Below, piece by piece: positions 1-11,816 of a stretch of 64,000 nucleotides of DNA. The notes below the pieces were generated by a model. That model saw nothing but the letters and a program-made list of their open reading frames with translations, was not told where the DNA came from and ran no database searches. Each line of letters starts with the position of its first letter. Positions within the stretch are counted from its first letter, which is position 1. Both the position numbers and the translations under genes were made by a program. Origin of the DNA: Rhodococcus spelaei (GTDB taxonomy: Bacteria > Actinomycetota > Actinomycetes > Mycobacteriales > Mycobacteriaceae); NCBI RefSeq assembly GCF_006704125.1, contig NZ_VIGH01000006.1, forward strand, positions 1 through 64,000, read 5' to 3'.

Positions 1-3
1 GAG

Positions 4-121
4 TTACGGCGGCCATAGCGGAGGGGAAACGCCCGGTCCCATTCCGAACCCGGAAGCTAAGCCCTCCAGCGCCGATGGTACTGCACTCGACAGGGTGTGG
101 GAGAGTAGGACACCGCCGAAC
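4..121 (+). rRNA. rrf: 5S ribosomal RNA
   Basis: This is the 5S rRNA of the large ribosomal subunit. The sequence has the usual actinobacterial 5S form: the 5' strand ACGGCGG pairs with CCGCCGA at the 3' end, and the internal run GGTCCCATTCCGAACCCGG is the conserved loop B/C region. The 16S and 23S genes must lie just outside the left edge. The exact ends are estimated from the terminal helix. Confidence 0.95.
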
Positions 122-131
122 ATCCGTTACC

Positions 132-163
132 GAAAGGGGACCCAATACATTGGGTCCCCTTTC
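132..163 (+). terminator. rRNA operon terminator
   Basis: A perfect 13-bp stem (GAAAGGGGACCCA with its complement) closes a 6-nt ATACAT loop, followed by a T-rich stretch (TTCGTGTTTGT). It lies about 10 nt after the 5S gene, so it most likely ends the rrn transcript. Confidence 0.9.
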
Positions 164-205
164 GTGTTTGTATGTGTATGCGCCTGTTGTCTGAAAGGAG
201 ATGCT

Positions 206-1144
206 GTGTCGGACAACAACGGAGATCGCCGTTCCTACGGGAGTGGCGGCGGTGCCGATCGTCGTCGTACCGGTGGTGAATCCCGTGGTGGTCAGGGTGG
301 CGGCCCCCGTGGAGGATCCGGAAGCCGCGGTTCGGATCGTCCCCGCAGTTCCGATCGTCAGGGAGGCGGGGAGCGCCGCTCCGACGGACCCCCTAGGCGT
401 CGCGGCGGAGAGGGCGGTTTCGGTCCGCCCCCGCGCGACGGCGGAAGCTACGCCGAGCGTCGCGCACCCCGGCCCGAAGAACCGGACCTGCCTGAAGAGG
501 TCCAGGCCGGCGAGCTCGACCCGGCCGTGCGCCGCGACCTGCTGAGCCTCGACAAGGCCAATGCGAATGCCGTCGCCAGGCACCTGGTGATGGCGAGCAA
601 GTTGATCGACGACGACCCGCGCCTCGCTCTCGCCCACGCTCGTGCCGCGCGTCAGCGCGCAGGTCGCGTCGCCGTCGTGCGGGAAACCGCCGGCATCACT
701 GCCTACCACGCCGGCGAATGGGCCGAGGCGCTCTCCGAGCTGCGGGCTGCCCGTCGTATGGCAGGCGGTCCCGGACTGCTCGCCGTGATGGCGGATTGCG
801 AGCGCGGACTCGGTCGACCCGAGCGCGCCATCGAGCTCGGTCGCAGCGAGGAAGCGCGCGCCCTGAAGGGTGACGAGGCGACCGAGCTGCGCATCGTCGT
901 CGCCGGCGCACGGATGGACCTCGGCCAGTTCGACCAGGCCGTCGTCAGTCTGCAGACGCCCGAGCTCGACGCGTCGAAGTCTGGCCCGACCGCTGCGCGG
1001 TTGTTCTACGCGTACGCCGACGCCCTGGTTGCGGCCGGTCGCGTGGAGGAGGGCCTGAAGTGGTTCCTCAACTCCGCCGCTGCCGATCACGACGGTGACA
1101 CCGATGCAGAGGATCGGGTGGCCGAGCTCTCGGGCGACCAGTGA
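206..1144 (+). CDS. Gly/Arg-rich helical-repeat protein (Rv1691-like)
   Basis: A 312-residue protein of unknown role. The first roughly 100 residues are disordered and rich in Gly, Arg, Ser and Asp. The remainder is an Ala/Leu-rich helical region (from about residue 115, starting near LDPAVRRDLLSLDKANA) that looks like TPR-type repeats. The start chosen is GTG 206, because GAAAGGAG at 193-200 gives a good ribosome site 5 nt away; longer readings in this frame would run back into the terminator and 5S gene. Its stop overlaps the start of the HAD phosphatase by 4 bp, so it heads the operon. Position before the phosphatase and tlyA matches Rv1691 in mycobacteria. The basic Gly-rich tail could bind RNA, but that is inference. 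Confidence 0.8.
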   Translation: MSDNNGDRRSYGSGGGADRRRTGGESRGGQGGGPRGGSGSRGSDRPRSSDRQGGGERRSDGPPRRRGGEGGFGPPPRDGGSYAERRAPRPEEPDLPEEVQAGELDPAVRRDLLSLDKANANAVARHLVMASKLIDDDPRLALAHARAARQRAGRVAVVRETAGITAYHAGEWAEALSELRAARRMAGGPGLLAVMADCERGLGRPERAIELGRSEEARALKGDEATELRIVVAGARMDLGQFDQAVVSLQTPELDASKSGPTAARLFYAYADALVAAGRVEEGLKWFLNSAAADHDGDTDAEDRVAELSGDQ

Positions 1145-2151
1145 GCGAAGGTCTGCCGGGCGACGCCGGAAGGACCCTGCGGCAACGGCACGACGTTCTG
1201 CTGCTCGACCTCGACGGCACGGTCTATGCCGGTCCGCATGCCATCCCGGGTGCGCGTGATGCGTTGGTCGTCGACGGCGGACCTCGCCTGTTCTACGTGA
1301 CGAACAACGCCAGCCGCAGCCCCGCGTCGGTCGCGGCGCATCTGAACGAGCTCGGTTTCCCGGCAACGGAATCCGAGGTCGTGACGAGTTCGCAGTCGGC
1401 CGCGCGGCTGCTCGCCGAGCAGCTTCCTGCCGGCGCGGCGGTCCTCGTGGTCGGCACCGAGGCGCTCGCCGACGAGGTGCGGGCGGTGGGGCTGCATCCG
1501 GTACGCCGCTTCGAGGATTCACCGGTGGCCGTCGTACAGGGACACTCACCGGACACCGGATGGCCGATTCTCGCGGAGGCGACTCTCGCGATCCGCGCCG
1601 GCGCGTACTGGGTGGCCTCCAACGTGGACACCACCCTGCCGACCGAACGTGGACTCTGCCTCGGCAACGGGGCGATGGTCGCGGCGTTGCGGGTGGCGAC
1701 CGAGCGCGAGCCCGTCGTCGCGGGCAAGCCTGCCGCACCGCTGATGGAGGACTCGGTCCGCCGCAGCGGCGCACACGCACCGCTGATGGTCGGGGATCGG
1801 ATCGACACCGACATCGCGGGTGCGAACGCGGTCGGCATGGCGTCGTTGCTGGTCCTGACCGGGGTGAGTACGCCGGCTGACCTGCTCCGGGCGCCGGTGG
1901 AACACCGGCCGACGTACCTCGCGGCGTCACTGGCCGCGCTCGACGCGGACGCGGGCACGCTGGTGTTCGCGCCGGATCAGCGGGTTCGGGTGCGTCGCGA
2001 ATCCGGCGACATCGTGGTGCGCGTCGACGAAGGGGTAGACGCGCTGGCCGTGTTGCGGTCGGTGCTCGTCGAGGCATGGCGAGATCCGGAGTTCGCCGCC
2101 GTGCGCGGCGAGGACCCGGTGTCGGCAGCCGTAGCTGACCAGCTGGCCTGA
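1141..2151 (+). CDS. HAD-superfamily phosphatase, NagD/Rv1692 type
   Basis: A cytosolic HAD phosphatase of 336 residues. Motif I is DLDGTVYAG (nucleophile Asp23, Asp25), motif II lies in FYVTNNAS, and the late motif is MVGDRIDTDIAGANAVG, with the lysine in VAGKPAAP. The C2-type cap and the order of motifs fit the NagD family. The M. tuberculosis homologue in this position (Rv1692) has been described as a glycerol-3-phosphate phosphatase in lipid recycling; substrate identity here is inferred from synteny only. The GTG start overlaps the upstream stop by 4 bp (GTGA), implying translational coupling. The tail beyond about residue 260 is a small domain of the type seen in mycobacterial homologues. 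Confidence 0.9.
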   Translation: MSEGLPGDAGRTLRQRHDVLLLDLDGTVYAGPHAIPGARDALVVDGGPRLFYVTNNASRSPASVAAHLNELGFPATESEVVTSSQSAARLLAEQLPAGAAVLVVGTEALADEVRAVGLHPVRRFEDSPVAVVQGHSPDTGWPILAEATLAIRAGAYWVASNVDTTLPTERGLCLGNGAMVAALRVATEREPVVAGKPAAPLMEDSVRRSGAHAPLMVGDRIDTDIAGANAVGMASLLVLTGVSTPADLLRAPVEHRPTYLAASLAALDADAGTLVFAPDQRVRVRRESGDIVVRVDEGVDALAVLRSVLVEAWRDPEFAAVRGEDPVSAAVADQLA

Positions 2152-2217
2152 GCGGAGCCCGACCCGGCGGCGTCGCCTGTGCGCGTCTGTCGGATCGATC
2201 CGCTAGCGTTGGGGCCG

Positions 2218-2442
2218 ATGAATACGCCGATTCCGCTGCCCGGAGCACACCTGCCGGGCCCGCCGCAGACGGTCGACCCCGACAAGATCCACGCCGAGGT
2301 CGACGAACTTCTCGCGGGCCTCGGCGCGGTCGGCGCGGGGGAGGACCCGCACGGCCACGACCGGATTCCCCGTCAGGCGCACATTCTCGAGCGGGCCCAC
2401 GACGTGCTGGTGCAGGCGCTCGCCACAGTGGACAAGATCTGA
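2218..2442 (+). CDS. Small conserved protein (Rv1693-like)
   Basis: A 74-residue acidic protein with no domain I can name. The N-terminus is Pro-rich and the remainder helical (DPDKIHAEVDELLAGLG, then HILERAHDVLVQALATVDKI). ATG 2218 was chosen over an in-frame GTG at 2179, because the 2179 version adds residues encoded by what looks like intergenic sequence. It lies between the HAD phosphatase and tlyA, one base before tlyA, as Rv1693 does in M. tuberculosis. Co-transcription with tlyA is very likely; function is unknown. Confidence 0.75.
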   Translation: MNTPIPLPGAHLPGPPQTVDPDKIHAEVDELLAGLGAVGAGEDPHGHDRIPRQAHILERAHDVLVQALATVDKI

Positions 2443-2443
2443 G

Positions 2444-3259
2444 GTGGCTCGTCGTGCACGGGTCGACGCCGAACTCGTTCGGCGGGGGATGGCCCGCTCC
2501 AGGGAACACGCAGCGCAACTGATCGCCGCGGGTCGGGTGCTGATCTCGGGATCCGTCGCGGTCAAACCTGCGACGGCCGTCGAGGCGGGTACCCCGCTGC
2601 TGGTTACCGAGGAGGTCGACGAGGTCTCCTGGGCCTCGCGCGGCGCCCACAAACTGCTCGGGGCGCTCGAGGCCTTCGAACCGGCGGGACTGACGGCCGA
2701 GGGCAAGCGATGCCTCGATGCAGGCGCGTCCACCGGTGGCTTCACCGACGTCCTGCTCAGCCGCGGAGCCGTCGAGGTCGTGGCGGTCGACGTCGGGTAC
2801 GGACAGTTGGTGTGGCGCCTGCAGTCCGACGACCGCGTTACCGTGGTCGACCGCACCAATGTGCGCTCGCTGCAGCCCGATCAGATCGGTGGCCAGGTGG
2901 AGCTCGTGGTCGCGGACCTGTCCTTCATCTCGCTCAAACTGGTGCTGCCGGCGTTCGTCGCGTGTGCGGCGGACGGCGCCGACCTGGTGCCGATGGTCAA
3001 GCCGCAGTTCGAGGTCGGCAAGGACAGGGTCGGATCAGGTGGCGTCGTACGCGATTCGGCGCTGCGGGCCGAGGCGGTGCACGAGGTCGCGCTCGCCGCG
3101 GACGCGGCCGGGCTCCGCACCCTGGGCGTCGTGGCGAGCCCGCTACCGGGGCCGTCGGGCAACGTCGAGTACTTCCTGTGGCTGCGTAAGCAGCCCGAAC
3201 CAGGGGTCGAGGCGCTGCGCGAGGTCATCGAGCGGGCCGTGCAGGAGGGGCCGCAGTGA
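2444..3259 (+). CDS. tlyA: 16S/23S rRNA 2'-O-methyltransferase TlyA
   Basis: TlyA methylates the 2'-OH of cytidines in 16S and 23S rRNA; in mycobacteria its loss gives resistance to capreomycin and viomycin. The 271-residue protein has an N-terminal S4 RNA-binding domain (about residues 1-62, [18 protein letters not shown]) and an FtsJ-like Rossmann methyltransferase domain with the SAM motif [10 protein letters not shown] near residues 91-100 and later VVADLSF and VKPQFE. The GTG start lies 1 nt after the previous stop. The older name hemolysin A reflects early expression studies rather than a known pore. It is followed by nadK with a 4-bp overlap. Confidence 0.95.
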   Translation: MARRARVDAELVRRGMARSREHAAQLIAAGRVLISGSVAVKPATAVEAGTPLLVTEEVDEVSWASRGAHKLLGALEAFEPAGLTAEGKRCLDAGASTGGFTDVLLSRGAVEVVAVDVGYGQLVWRLQSDDRVTVVDRTNVRSLQPDQIGGQVELVVADLSFISLKLVLPAFVACAADGADLVPMVKPQFEVGKDRVGSGGVVRDSALRAEAVHEVALAADAAGLRTLGVVASPLPGPSGNVEYFLWLRKQPEPGVEALREVIERAVQEGPQ

Positions 3260-4215
3260 GCTCGCCCGTCACTACCCAGCGCGAGATCCTGGTGGTCGCG
3301 CACACGGGAAGGCCGGAGGTGACCGAGACCGCCCGCCGGGTGGCCGCCATCTTCCAGAAGGCCGGGATCGGTCTTCGCGTGTTGACGAACGAGGCGGACC
3401 GGACGGACCCGACCGCCCAGCTTCGGTCGATCGACGTCGACCTGACCATCGTCGAACCCGGGCCCGAGGCGGCCGCCGGGTGCGAGATGGTCCTGGTCCT
3501 CGGTGGGGACGGAACGTTCCTGCGCGGCGCGGAACTGGCCAAGGCCGCGTCGGTCCCGGTGCTCGGAATCAACCTCGGCCGTATCGGCTTCCTCGCGGAG
3601 ACCGAGGCCGAACATCTCGACGAGGCGCTCGCCCAGGTGGTACGGCGCGAGTACCGCGTCGAACACCGGATGACACTCGACATCGCGATCCGAGTCGACG
3701 ACGAGGTCGTCGCGCGTGGTTGGGCGTTGAACGAGGCGAGCATCGAGAACGTGTCCCGGCTCGGTGTGCTCGAGGTGGTGCTCGAGGTCGACGGCCGTCC
3801 GGTGTCGTCGTTCGGATGCGACGGCGTGCTCGTCTCCACCCCGACCGGGTCGACCGCCTACGCGTTCTCGGCGGGCGGTCCGGTGGTGTGGCCGGAACTC
3901 GAGGCGCTGCTCGTGATCCCGAGCAATGCGCACGCACTCTTCGCCCGTCCGTTGGTGACCAGCCCGGAATCGCTGATCGCGGTCGAGACCTTCGCCGGCG
4001 GTCACGACGGGCTGGTGTTCTGCGACGGCAGTCGCACCCTCGAACTGCCCGCGGGCGGGCGGGTCGAGGTGGTCCGCGGAACGCATCCGGTGCAATGGAT
4101 CAGGCTCGACTCGGCCCCCTTCGCGGACCGGATGGTGCGCAAGTTCGAACTGCCGGTGAAGGGTTGGCGCGGACGACGAACCGGCGGGGAAGGGGAGAAC
4201 GAGAGTGCTCGCTGA
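3256..4215 (+). CDS. nadK: NAD kinase
   Basis: Phosphorylates NAD to NADP, using ATP or polyphosphate in actinobacteria. The 319-residue protein shows the GGDGT motif (Gly83-Gly84-Asp85-Gly86), the [10 protein letters not shown] segment and the conserved [15 protein letters not shown] loop that contacts NAD. The GTG start overlaps the tlyA stop by 4 bp, and its own end overlaps recN by 11 bp. The tlyA-nadK-recN order is widely conserved in Gram-positive bacteria, which supports the call. Confidence 0.96.
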   Translation: MSSPVTTQREILVVAHTGRPEVTETARRVAAIFQKAGIGLRVLTNEADRTDPTAQLRSIDVDLTIVEPGPEAAAGCEMVLVLGGDGTFLRGAELAKAASVPVLGINLGRIGFLAETEAEHLDEALAQVVRREYRVEHRMTLDIAIRVDDEVVARGWALNEASIENVSRLGVLEVVLEVDGRPVSSFGCDGVLVSTPTGSTAYAFSAGGPVVWPELEALLVIPSNAHALFARPLVTSPESLIAVETFAGGHDGLVFCDGSRTLELPAGGRVEVVRGTHPVQWIRLDSAPFADRMVRKFELPVKGWRGRRTGGEGENESAR

Positions 4216-5986
4216 AATCCGGATCGACGGTCTGGGTGTCATCTCCCAGGCCAGTGCGCAGTTCCACGAGGGATTGACCGTGCTCACCGGCGAGACCGGG
4301 GCGGGCAAGACGATGGTCGTCACCAGCCTGCACCTGCTCAGCGGCGCGCGAGCCGACGCGGGGCGGGTACGGCTCGGCGCGGACCGGGCCGTCGTCGAGG
4401 GCCGGTTCTCCACCGCGAACTCAGCGCCCAAGGCGACCGCGGAGGTGGACCGGTTGCTCGAGTCGACCGGTGCCGAACGGGACGAGGACGGCACCATCAT
4501 CGCCGTCCGCACGGTGAGCGCGGACGGACGGTCGCGGGCGCACCTCGGCGGGCGCAGTGTTCCCGCCGGCGCGCTGTCCGAACTGACCGGGCCGCTGTTG
4601 ACCGTGCACGGCCAGAACGACCAGTTGCGGTTGCAGCGGCCGGACCAGCAGCGGGCGGCCCTCGACGAATTCGGCGGTGCCGCACTGGGTTCCCTGCTCG
4701 ACAAGTACCGGACGCTGCGCTCGCACTGGCTCGAGGCGCGCGAGGAACTGGACGAACGGACCCGCAGCAGTCGTGAACTCGCGCAGGAGGTGGACCGGCT
4801 CGAGTTCGCGTTGAACGAGATCGACGCGGTCGCCCCGCAGGCGGGCGAGGACGCCGCGATCGTCGCGGACGTGCGCAGGCTCAGCGACCTCGACTCGCTG
4901 CGCTCGGCGGCGGTGGGCGCGCAGGTGGCGCTGCTCGGCGCCACGGCCGCAGACATGGACACCGACGCGGCCCCCGACGCGGCCGGCGCGCTGGACCTGC
5001 TCGGCGAGGCCCGCGCGCGGATCGAGTCCTCCGACGACGAGTCGCTCACTGCGCTGGCCCCGCGGCTGGCCGAGGCGATCACGGTGCTCACCGACGTGTC
5101 CTCGGATTTGACCGGATATCTCGCGGACCTGCCCTCGGACCCCGGCGCCCTCGACGCGCTGCTCGGCAGGCAAGCGGAGCTCAAGACTCTGACCCGCAAG
5201 TACGCGGCGGACGTCGACGGGGTGCTCGAGTGGGCCGCGCAGGCCCGCGACCGGCTCGTCCGGATCGACGTGTCCGCGGACGCGCTCGCGGCGCTGGCCA
5301 CCCGCGTGGACGAGGCGGCGGCCGCGTTGGCCGAGGCCGCGCTGGCGCTGAGCAAGGCGCGCGCGAAGGCGGCCATGAAGCTCGGCAAGGCGGTGACCGC
5401 GGAGCTGGCGGGCCTGGCGATGGGCAAGGCCCGGCTCGAGGTGAGCTCGCAGCCGATCGTCGCGGGTCCGCAGGACTCGGCCCCGCTCACCGTCGACGGC
5501 AGGCAGGTCCACGCCGGTTCGGCCGGTGTCGACGAGGTCGAGTTCCGGCTCGCCGCGCACAGCGGATCCGCGGCGCTGCCGATCAGCAAGAGCGCCTCGG
5601 GCGGTGAACTGTCCCGGGTGATGCTCGCGCTCGAGGTGGTGCTGGCCGGCGCGCAGTCCAGCGCGACCATGGTCTTCGACGAGGTGGACGCGGGCGTAGG
5701 CGGCCGCGCCGCGGTCGAGATCGGCCGCAGGCTGGCCCGGCTGGCCCGGACCCACCAGGTGATCGTGGTGACGCACCTGCCTCAGGTCGCGGCGTTCGCC
5801 GACACCCACCTCGTGGTCGACAAGGTCGACGGCCGGAAGGGTGCGGACAGCGGCGTACGGACCCTGACCGACGATCAGCGGGTCGCGGAGCTGGCACGCA
5901 TGCTCGCCGGACTCGGCGACACCGAGACCGGTCGGGCACACGCCGAGGAACTGCTCGCCACCGCGAGCGCGGAACGTTCCAGCTGA
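4205..5986 (+). CDS. recN: DNA repair protein RecN
   Basis: RecN is an SMC-like ATPase that acts at DNA double-strand breaks. The 593-residue protein has an N-terminal ABC head with Walker [10 protein letters not shown] (about residues 28-36), a long Ala/Leu/Arg-rich central region predicted to be coiled coil (about 150-400), and a C-terminal head with signature SASGGELSR and Walker [10 protein letters not shown], followed by the [10 protein letters not shown] switch histidine. The start is GTG 4205 inside the end of nadK. I see no LexA-type box directly upstream, so transcription probably comes from the operon. Confidence 0.95.
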   Translation: MLAEIRIDGLGVISQASAQFHEGLTVLTGETGAGKTMVVTSLHLLSGARADAGRVRLGADRAVVEGRFSTANSAPKATAEVDRLLESTGAERDEDGTIIAVRTVSADGRSRAHLGGRSVPAGALSELTGPLLTVHGQNDQLRLQRPDQQRAALDEFGGAALGSLLDKYRTLRSHWLEAREELDERTRSSRELAQEVDRLEFALNEIDAVAPQAGEDAAIVADVRRLSDLDSLRSAAVGAQVALLGATAADMDTDAAPDAAGALDLLGEARARIESSDDESLTALAPRLAEAITVLTDVSSDLTGYLADLPSDPGALDALLGRQAELKTLTRKYAADVDGVLEWAAQARDRLVRIDVSADALAALATRVDEAAAALAEAALALSKARAKAAMKLGKAVTAELAGLAMGKARLEVSSQPIVAGPQDSAPLTVDGRQVHAGSAGVDEVEFRLAAHSGSAALPISKSASGGELSRVMLALEVVLAGAQSSATMVFDEVDAGVGGRAAVEIGRRLARLARTHQVIVVTHLPQVAAFADTHLVVDKVDGRKGADSGVRTLTDDQRVAELARMLAGLGDTETGRAHAEELLATASAERSS

Positions 5987-6100
5987 ACCGGTTTCGGGCC
6001 CCGCGCGGTGGTGCGGCTGTGGCGGGTGTGGTGATCGAGGCCGCAAACGACTCGGCGCGCCTCCGCGGCAACGGCGCTGGTCGGCGTCATCATCGAAGCC

Positions 6101-7285
6101 ATGAAGATGCCCGCTCTGTTGTCACGAAACACCGAATCGCTACCGGGAATCACCGGTATCGCCAGGGTTGACCGCAACACGGCGAAGCTGTTGCGCCGCG
6201 TCGGCCCGGGCGACATCGTGGTCCTCGACGAACTGGACCTGGACCGGGTCACCGCCGACGCGCTCGTCGAGGCGGGCGTCACGGCTGTGGTCAACGCGTC
6301 CCAGTCGATCTCCGGCCGCTACCCGAACCTCGGTCCCGAGGTGATCGTGGCCAACGGCATCACGCTCGTCGACGCGGTCGGCGACGAGGTGTTCAAGAAG
6401 GTCAAGGACGGCGCCAAGATCCGCCTCGACGACGGCGGCGTCTACGCCGGCGAGCGGCGGCTGGCGAAGGGCGTCGAACAGTCCGAGGCCGAGATCTCAG
6501 ACCTGATGATCGAGGCGAAGACCGGACTGGTCGACCATCTGGAGGCGTTCTCCGGCAACACCATCGAGTTCATCCGGACCGAGAGTCCACTGCTGATCGA
6601 CGGGGTCGGCGTGCCCGACATCGACGTCGACGTCAAGGACCGGCACGTGGTGGTCGTCGCAGACGGCGCGGACCACGTCGCGGACCTGAAGAACCTCAAA
6701 CCGTTCATCAAGGAGTACTCGCCGATCCTGATCGGCGTCGGGGCCGGTGCGGACGCACTCGCGAATGCGGGCTACCGCCCGGATCTGATCGTCGGGGACC
6801 CCGAGGACGTCAGCAATGCGACGCTGAAGTCGGGTGCCGAGGTCGTGCTGCCTGCCGACCCGGACGGCCACGCGAAGGGGCTCGAGCGCATCCAGGACCT
6901 CGGCATCGGGGCGATGACCTTTCCCGCCTCCGGCGCGCCCGCGGACCTTGCACTGCTGCTCGCCGACCACCACGGCGCGTCGCTGATCGTCACGGTCGGC
7001 AGCACCGTGTCCCTGGACGAATTCTTCGACCGGGGCCGTCGCGACAGCAATCCGGCCGCGTTCATGACCCGCCTCAAGGTCGGTCCGAAACTGGTCGACG
7101 CCAAGGCCGTCGCGACGCTCTACCGCAGCCGGGTCTCCGGCGCGGCCATCGCGCTGCTCGTTCTCGCGGCCCTGACCGCGGTCATCGTCGCGCTCGTCGT
7201 CTCCAACATCGGCGGCGAGGCACTCGACTGGGCCGTACAGACGTGGAACAGCTTCGCCCTCTGGGTTCAGGGACTGTTCAAGTGA
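6101..7285 (+). CDS. steA: SteA-type cytokinetic ring protein (Rv1697-like)
   Basis: A 394-residue protein with a soluble N-terminal part resembling thiamin-pyrophosphokinase-like folds (GVGAGADALANAGYRPDLIVGDPEDVS) and one C-terminal membrane helix (about residues 345-370, AIALLVLAALTAVIVALVV). In Corynebacterium glutamicum, SteA pairs with SteB at the division site to control cell-wall hydrolysis by a RipA/RipC-type enzyme; that role is taken from the homologue. ATG 6101 is the first methionine of the conserved sequence, 114 bp after recN. The last codons overlap the next gene by 4 bp. Confidence 0.85.
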   Translation: MKMPALLSRNTESLPGITGIARVDRNTAKLLRRVGPGDIVVLDELDLDRVTADALVEAGVTAVVNASQSISGRYPNLGPEVIVANGITLVDAVGDEVFKKVKDGAKIRLDDGGVYAGERRLAKGVEQSEAEISDLMIEAKTGLVDHLEAFSGNTIEFIRTESPLLIDGVGVPDIDVDVKDRHVVVVADGADHVADLKNLKPFIKEYSPILIGVGAGADALANAGYRPDLIVGDPEDVSNATLKSGAEVVLPADPDGHAKGLERIQDLGIGAMTFPASGAPADLALLLADHHGASLIVTVGSTVSLDEFFDRGRRDSNPAAFMTRLKVGPKLVDAKAVATLYRSRVSGAAIALLVLAALTAVIVALVVSNIGGEALDWAVQTWNSFALWVQGLFK

Positions 7286-8235
7286 TTTCTCTGCGTCAAC
7301 ATGCAATCTCCATCGCCGCGATCTTCCTGGCCCTCGCCATCGGCGTCGTCCTGGGATCGGGCACCCTCTCCGGCTCATTGCTCTCCGGGCTCCGCGACGA
7401 CAAGTCCGACCTGCAGAATCAGGTGGGCGACCTGAACTCCCAGAAGAACGCACTGAACGAGCAGCTCAACACCGCCGACAACTTCGACGCGGCGGTGTCG
7501 GGTCGGGTGGTGCGCGATGCGCTGGGCCAGCGGACGGTCGTCATCGTGACCACTCCGGACGCCGATCCGGCCGATCTGGACGCCGTCACGCGACTGATCG
7601 GAGCAGCCGGCGGCGCCGTCACCGGCCGGGTCGCGCTGACCGATTCCTTCGTCGACGCGGCGAACAGTGACCAACTTCGCACCGCGGTGACCAATGTGAT
7701 CCCCGCCGGCATCCAGCTCCGCACCGGGGCAGTGGATCAGGGCAGCCTGGCGGGCGATCTGCTCGGGTCGGTGCTGCTGCTGAACCCGCAGAACGCCCAG
7801 CCGCAGAGCACGCCCGAGGAGCTGGGCGTGGCACTGGAAGCGTTGCGTGCCGGCGGGTTCGTCGCCTACGACAACGGCGCCGTCAAGCCCGCGCAACTGG
7901 CCGTCGTGCTGACCGGTTCGGGTGCCCGCGCGGACGGCTCGGACGGAGGAAATCGGGGCTCTATCGTCGCCCGATTCGCCGCCGCGCTCGATGCCAGGGG
8001 AGCGGGCACGGTGCTCGCGGGCCGGCCCGGTTCGGCCGTCGGCAACGGTCCGATCGCGGTCGTCCGGTCCGACACCGCGCTGTCCACCGGGGTCACCACC
8101 GTCGACGACGTGAACCGAGAATCCGGCCGGATCACCACCGTTCTCGGCCTCCAGGAACAGCTCGGCGGCACCGCGGGCCGGTACGGGACCGGACCGGGCG
8201 CCGCGGCCGTCACCGTCGGTGCACCACTCGGGTGA
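7282..8235 (+). CDS. steB: SteB/MctB-family membrane-anchored protein (Rv1698-like)
   Basis: A 317-residue protein with one N-terminal membrane segment (IAAIFLALAIGVVLG, about residues 11-25), a short coiled coil (DLQNQVGDLNSQKNALNEQL) and a large extracytoplasmic domain. It belongs to the family that includes corynebacterial SteB, a partner of SteA in cell separation, and mycobacterial Rv1698 (MctB), which was linked to copper export. The GTG start at 7282 overlaps the steA stop, so the two are translationally coupled. A start further upstream in this frame would lie inside steA. Confidence 0.85.
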   Translation: MISLRQHAISIAAIFLALAIGVVLGSGTLSGSLLSGLRDDKSDLQNQVGDLNSQKNALNEQLNTADNFDAAVSGRVVRDALGQRTVVIVTTPDADPADLDAVTRLIGAAGGAVTGRVALTDSFVDAANSDQLRTAVTNVIPAGIQLRTGAVDQGSLAGDLLGSVLLLNPQNAQPQSTPEELGVALEALRAGGFVAYDNGAVKPAQLAVVLTGSGARADGSDGGNRGSIVARFAAALDARGAGTVLAGRPGSAVGNGPIAVVRSDTALSTGVTTVDDVNRESGRITTVLGLQEQLGGTAGRYGTGPGAAAVTVGAPLG

Positions 8236-8347
8236 GGGGCCGTCGGCGGCGGCCGGCGGTGCGAAAGCGGCGCGCCGTGTGAGTGATCGGGTGCGCAGGT
8301 GTTACCGTGAAGTCCCGTGGGTCGGCAGGCCCCAGCTCTACCATTAG

Positions 8348-10138
<1,791 letters not shown>

Positions 10139-10160
10139 CGCGGGGTACCGGCGAGACCCG

Positions 10161-10802
10161 ATGACCCGACCCGGAGAGCACGAGTTCGAGACCCTCGGCA
10201 CCCGCACCGTGTACGAGGGCGCCATCGTCGCGCTGCGGGTGGACCACGTCGCCATGCCCGGCGGCGGGTCCGCCGACCGCGAGGTGGTCGAGCACTACGG
10301 GGCGGTCGCGGTGGTCGCCGTCGACGATCAGGACCGGTTGGTGCTGATCAACCAGTACCGGCACCCGCTGGGCAGGCGACTCTGGGAACTGCCCGCGGGA
10401 CTGCTCGACGAACCCGGCGAGGACCCGGTCGACGCGGCGCGCCGTGAGCTGGCCGAGGAGACCGGCCTCGCCGCCGAGCAGTGGTCGGTGCTCGTCGACG
10501 TCGCCGCCTCACCCGGGTTCACCGACGAGGTGGTCCGGGTGTACCTCGCGACCGGACTGTCGGAGGTGGACCGGCCGGACCCCGAACACGAGGAGGCCGA
10601 CCTCGAGATCGCCCGGGTACCCGTCGCGGCGGCGGTGTCCCGCGCGCTCGACGGCGGCATCGTCAACGCCACCGCGCTGTCGGGGATTCTGGCGCTGGCC
10701 GCGGTCCGGGCCCGCGACGGCGGCGGTGCCGTCGGACGGCCTGCGGACGCGGAGTGGATCGACCGGCCGACAGCGTTCGCGCTGCGCCGCCGGGACGCCT
10801 GA
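10161..10802 (+). CDS. NUDIX hydrolase, ADP-ribose pyrophosphatase-like
   Basis: A 213-residue Nudix hydrolase. The Nudix box fits GX5EX7[29 protein letters not shown] followed by TG. The motif [18 protein letters not shown] just before it is typical of ADP-ribose pyrophosphatases, which split ADP-ribose to AMP and ribose-5-phosphate. It holds the place of Rv1700. ATG 10161 is the first start after pyrG (22-bp gap); the same frame stays open through pyrG but that part is out of frame with pyrG and not real. The end is 1 nt before the xerD start codon. Confidence 0.9.
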   Translation: MTRPGEHEFETLGTRTVYEGAIVALRVDHVAMPGGGSADREVVEHYGAVAVVAVDDQDRLVLINQYRHPLGRRLWELPAGLLDEPGEDPVDAARRELAEETGLAAEQWSVLVDVAASPGFTDEVVRVYLATGLSEVDRPDPEHEEADLEIARVPVAAAVSRALDGGIVNATALSGILALAAVRARDGGGAVGRPADAEWIDRPTAFALRRRDA

Positions 10803-10803
10803 C

Positions 10804-11727
10804 GTGCTCGCCGGCGAGGTGGCCAGCTACCTCGACCACCTCGCCGTCGAGCGGGGGGTCGCGGCGAACACGCTGTCGTCGTATCGACGTGACCTCGAGC
10901 GCTACCAGGACTACCTGACCGGCCGCGGCATCGACCGGCTCGGGGCCGTGGCCGAGCGGCACGTCAGCGAGTTCGTGGTGGTGCTCCGGCGCGGCGATCG
11001 GGCGGCCGGCGTGACCCCGCTCGCGGCGAGTTCCGCGGCGCGCGCGCTGATCGCGGTGCGCGGGCTGCACAAGTTCGCCGCCGTCGAGGGCATCACCGAT
11101 GTCGATGTCGCGCGGGCGGTGAAGCCGCCGCCACCGGGGCAACGGTTGCCGAAGTCGCTGCCGGTCGACCAGGTGCTCGCACTGCTCGAGGCGACCGGCG
11201 GCGCGGACGCCGCGGATCAGCCGCGCGCGCTGCGGGACCGGGCGCTGCTCGAACTCCTGTACTCGACCGGTGCCCGCATCTCCGAGGCGGTCGGCCTCGA
11301 CATCGACGACATCGACGGGGTGGACCGTGCGGTGCTGCTGCGTGGCAAGGGCGGCAAGGACCGGGTTGTCCCGATCGGTCGTCCAGCGTTGGCCGCGATC
11401 GAGGCGTACCTGGTCCGGGGCAGGCCCGCACTGGTGGCGCGAGGCGGTCCCGCGCTTTTCCTGAACTCCCGTGGCGGACGGTTGTCCCGGCAGAGCGCCT
11501 GGCAGGTGCTGCGTGGCGCCGCGGACCGGATCGGCATCAGCGACGGCGTGTCACCGCACACCCTGCGGCACTCGTTCGCCACCCATCTGCTCGACGGAGG
11601 CGCGGACGTGCGGGTGGTCCAGGAACTGCTCGGGCACGCCTCGGTGACGACCACACAGATCTACACGCTGGTGACGGTCGGCTCGTTGCGCGAGGTGTGG
11701 GTCGGGGCGCATCCGCGCGCCCGGTGA
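10804..11727 (+). CDS. xerD: Tyrosine recombinase XerD
   Basis: A 307-residue tyrosine recombinase that, with XerC, resolves chromosome dimers at dif. The N-terminal SAM-like domain ([26 protein letters not shown]) is followed by the catalytic domain: Arg in STGARISEA, Lys in [12 protein letters not shown], the [12 protein letters not shown] box, the histidine in [14 protein letters not shown], and the nucleophile Tyr287. The start is GTG 10804, one base after the Nudix stop. After the tyrosine the sequence reads YTLVTV, where most Xer proteins have YTHVT; the replaced residue is not catalytic. Full length, and the partner XerC lies elsewhere. Confidence 0.93.
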   Translation: MLAGEVASYLDHLAVERGVAANTLSSYRRDLERYQDYLTGRGIDRLGAVAERHVSEFVVVLRRGDRAAGVTPLAASSAARALIAVRGLHKFAAVEGITDVDVARAVKPPPPGQRLPKSLPVDQVLALLEATGGADAADQPRALRDRALLELLYSTGARISEAVGLDIDDIDGVDRAVLLRGKGGKDRVVPIGRPALAAIEAYLVRGRPALVARGGPALFLNSRGGRLSRQSAWQVLRGAADRIGISDGVSPHTLRHSFATHLLDGGADVRVVQELLGHASVTTTQIYTLVTVGSLREVWVGAHPRAR

Positions 11728-11816
11728 CCGAGGCTCTCCCCGATTGCGGCGTTGCGCTGAGAGCGGACCCCGCGCGTGTCCCGGACAGGTTGCCGAGAGC
11801 GAGGCGGTAGCGTCTG

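Noticed and set aside
2444-3259. TlyA as a hemolysin
   Set aside because: The S4 and FtsJ-like domains show an rRNA methyltransferase; the hemolysin name is historic.
2881-5670. Minus-strand open frame of 929 codons opposite tlyA, nadK and recN
   Set aside because: Antisense shadow produced by strong GC3 bias; the composition is Ser/Ala/Arg-rich without motifs, while the plus-strand genes have clear catalytic motifs.
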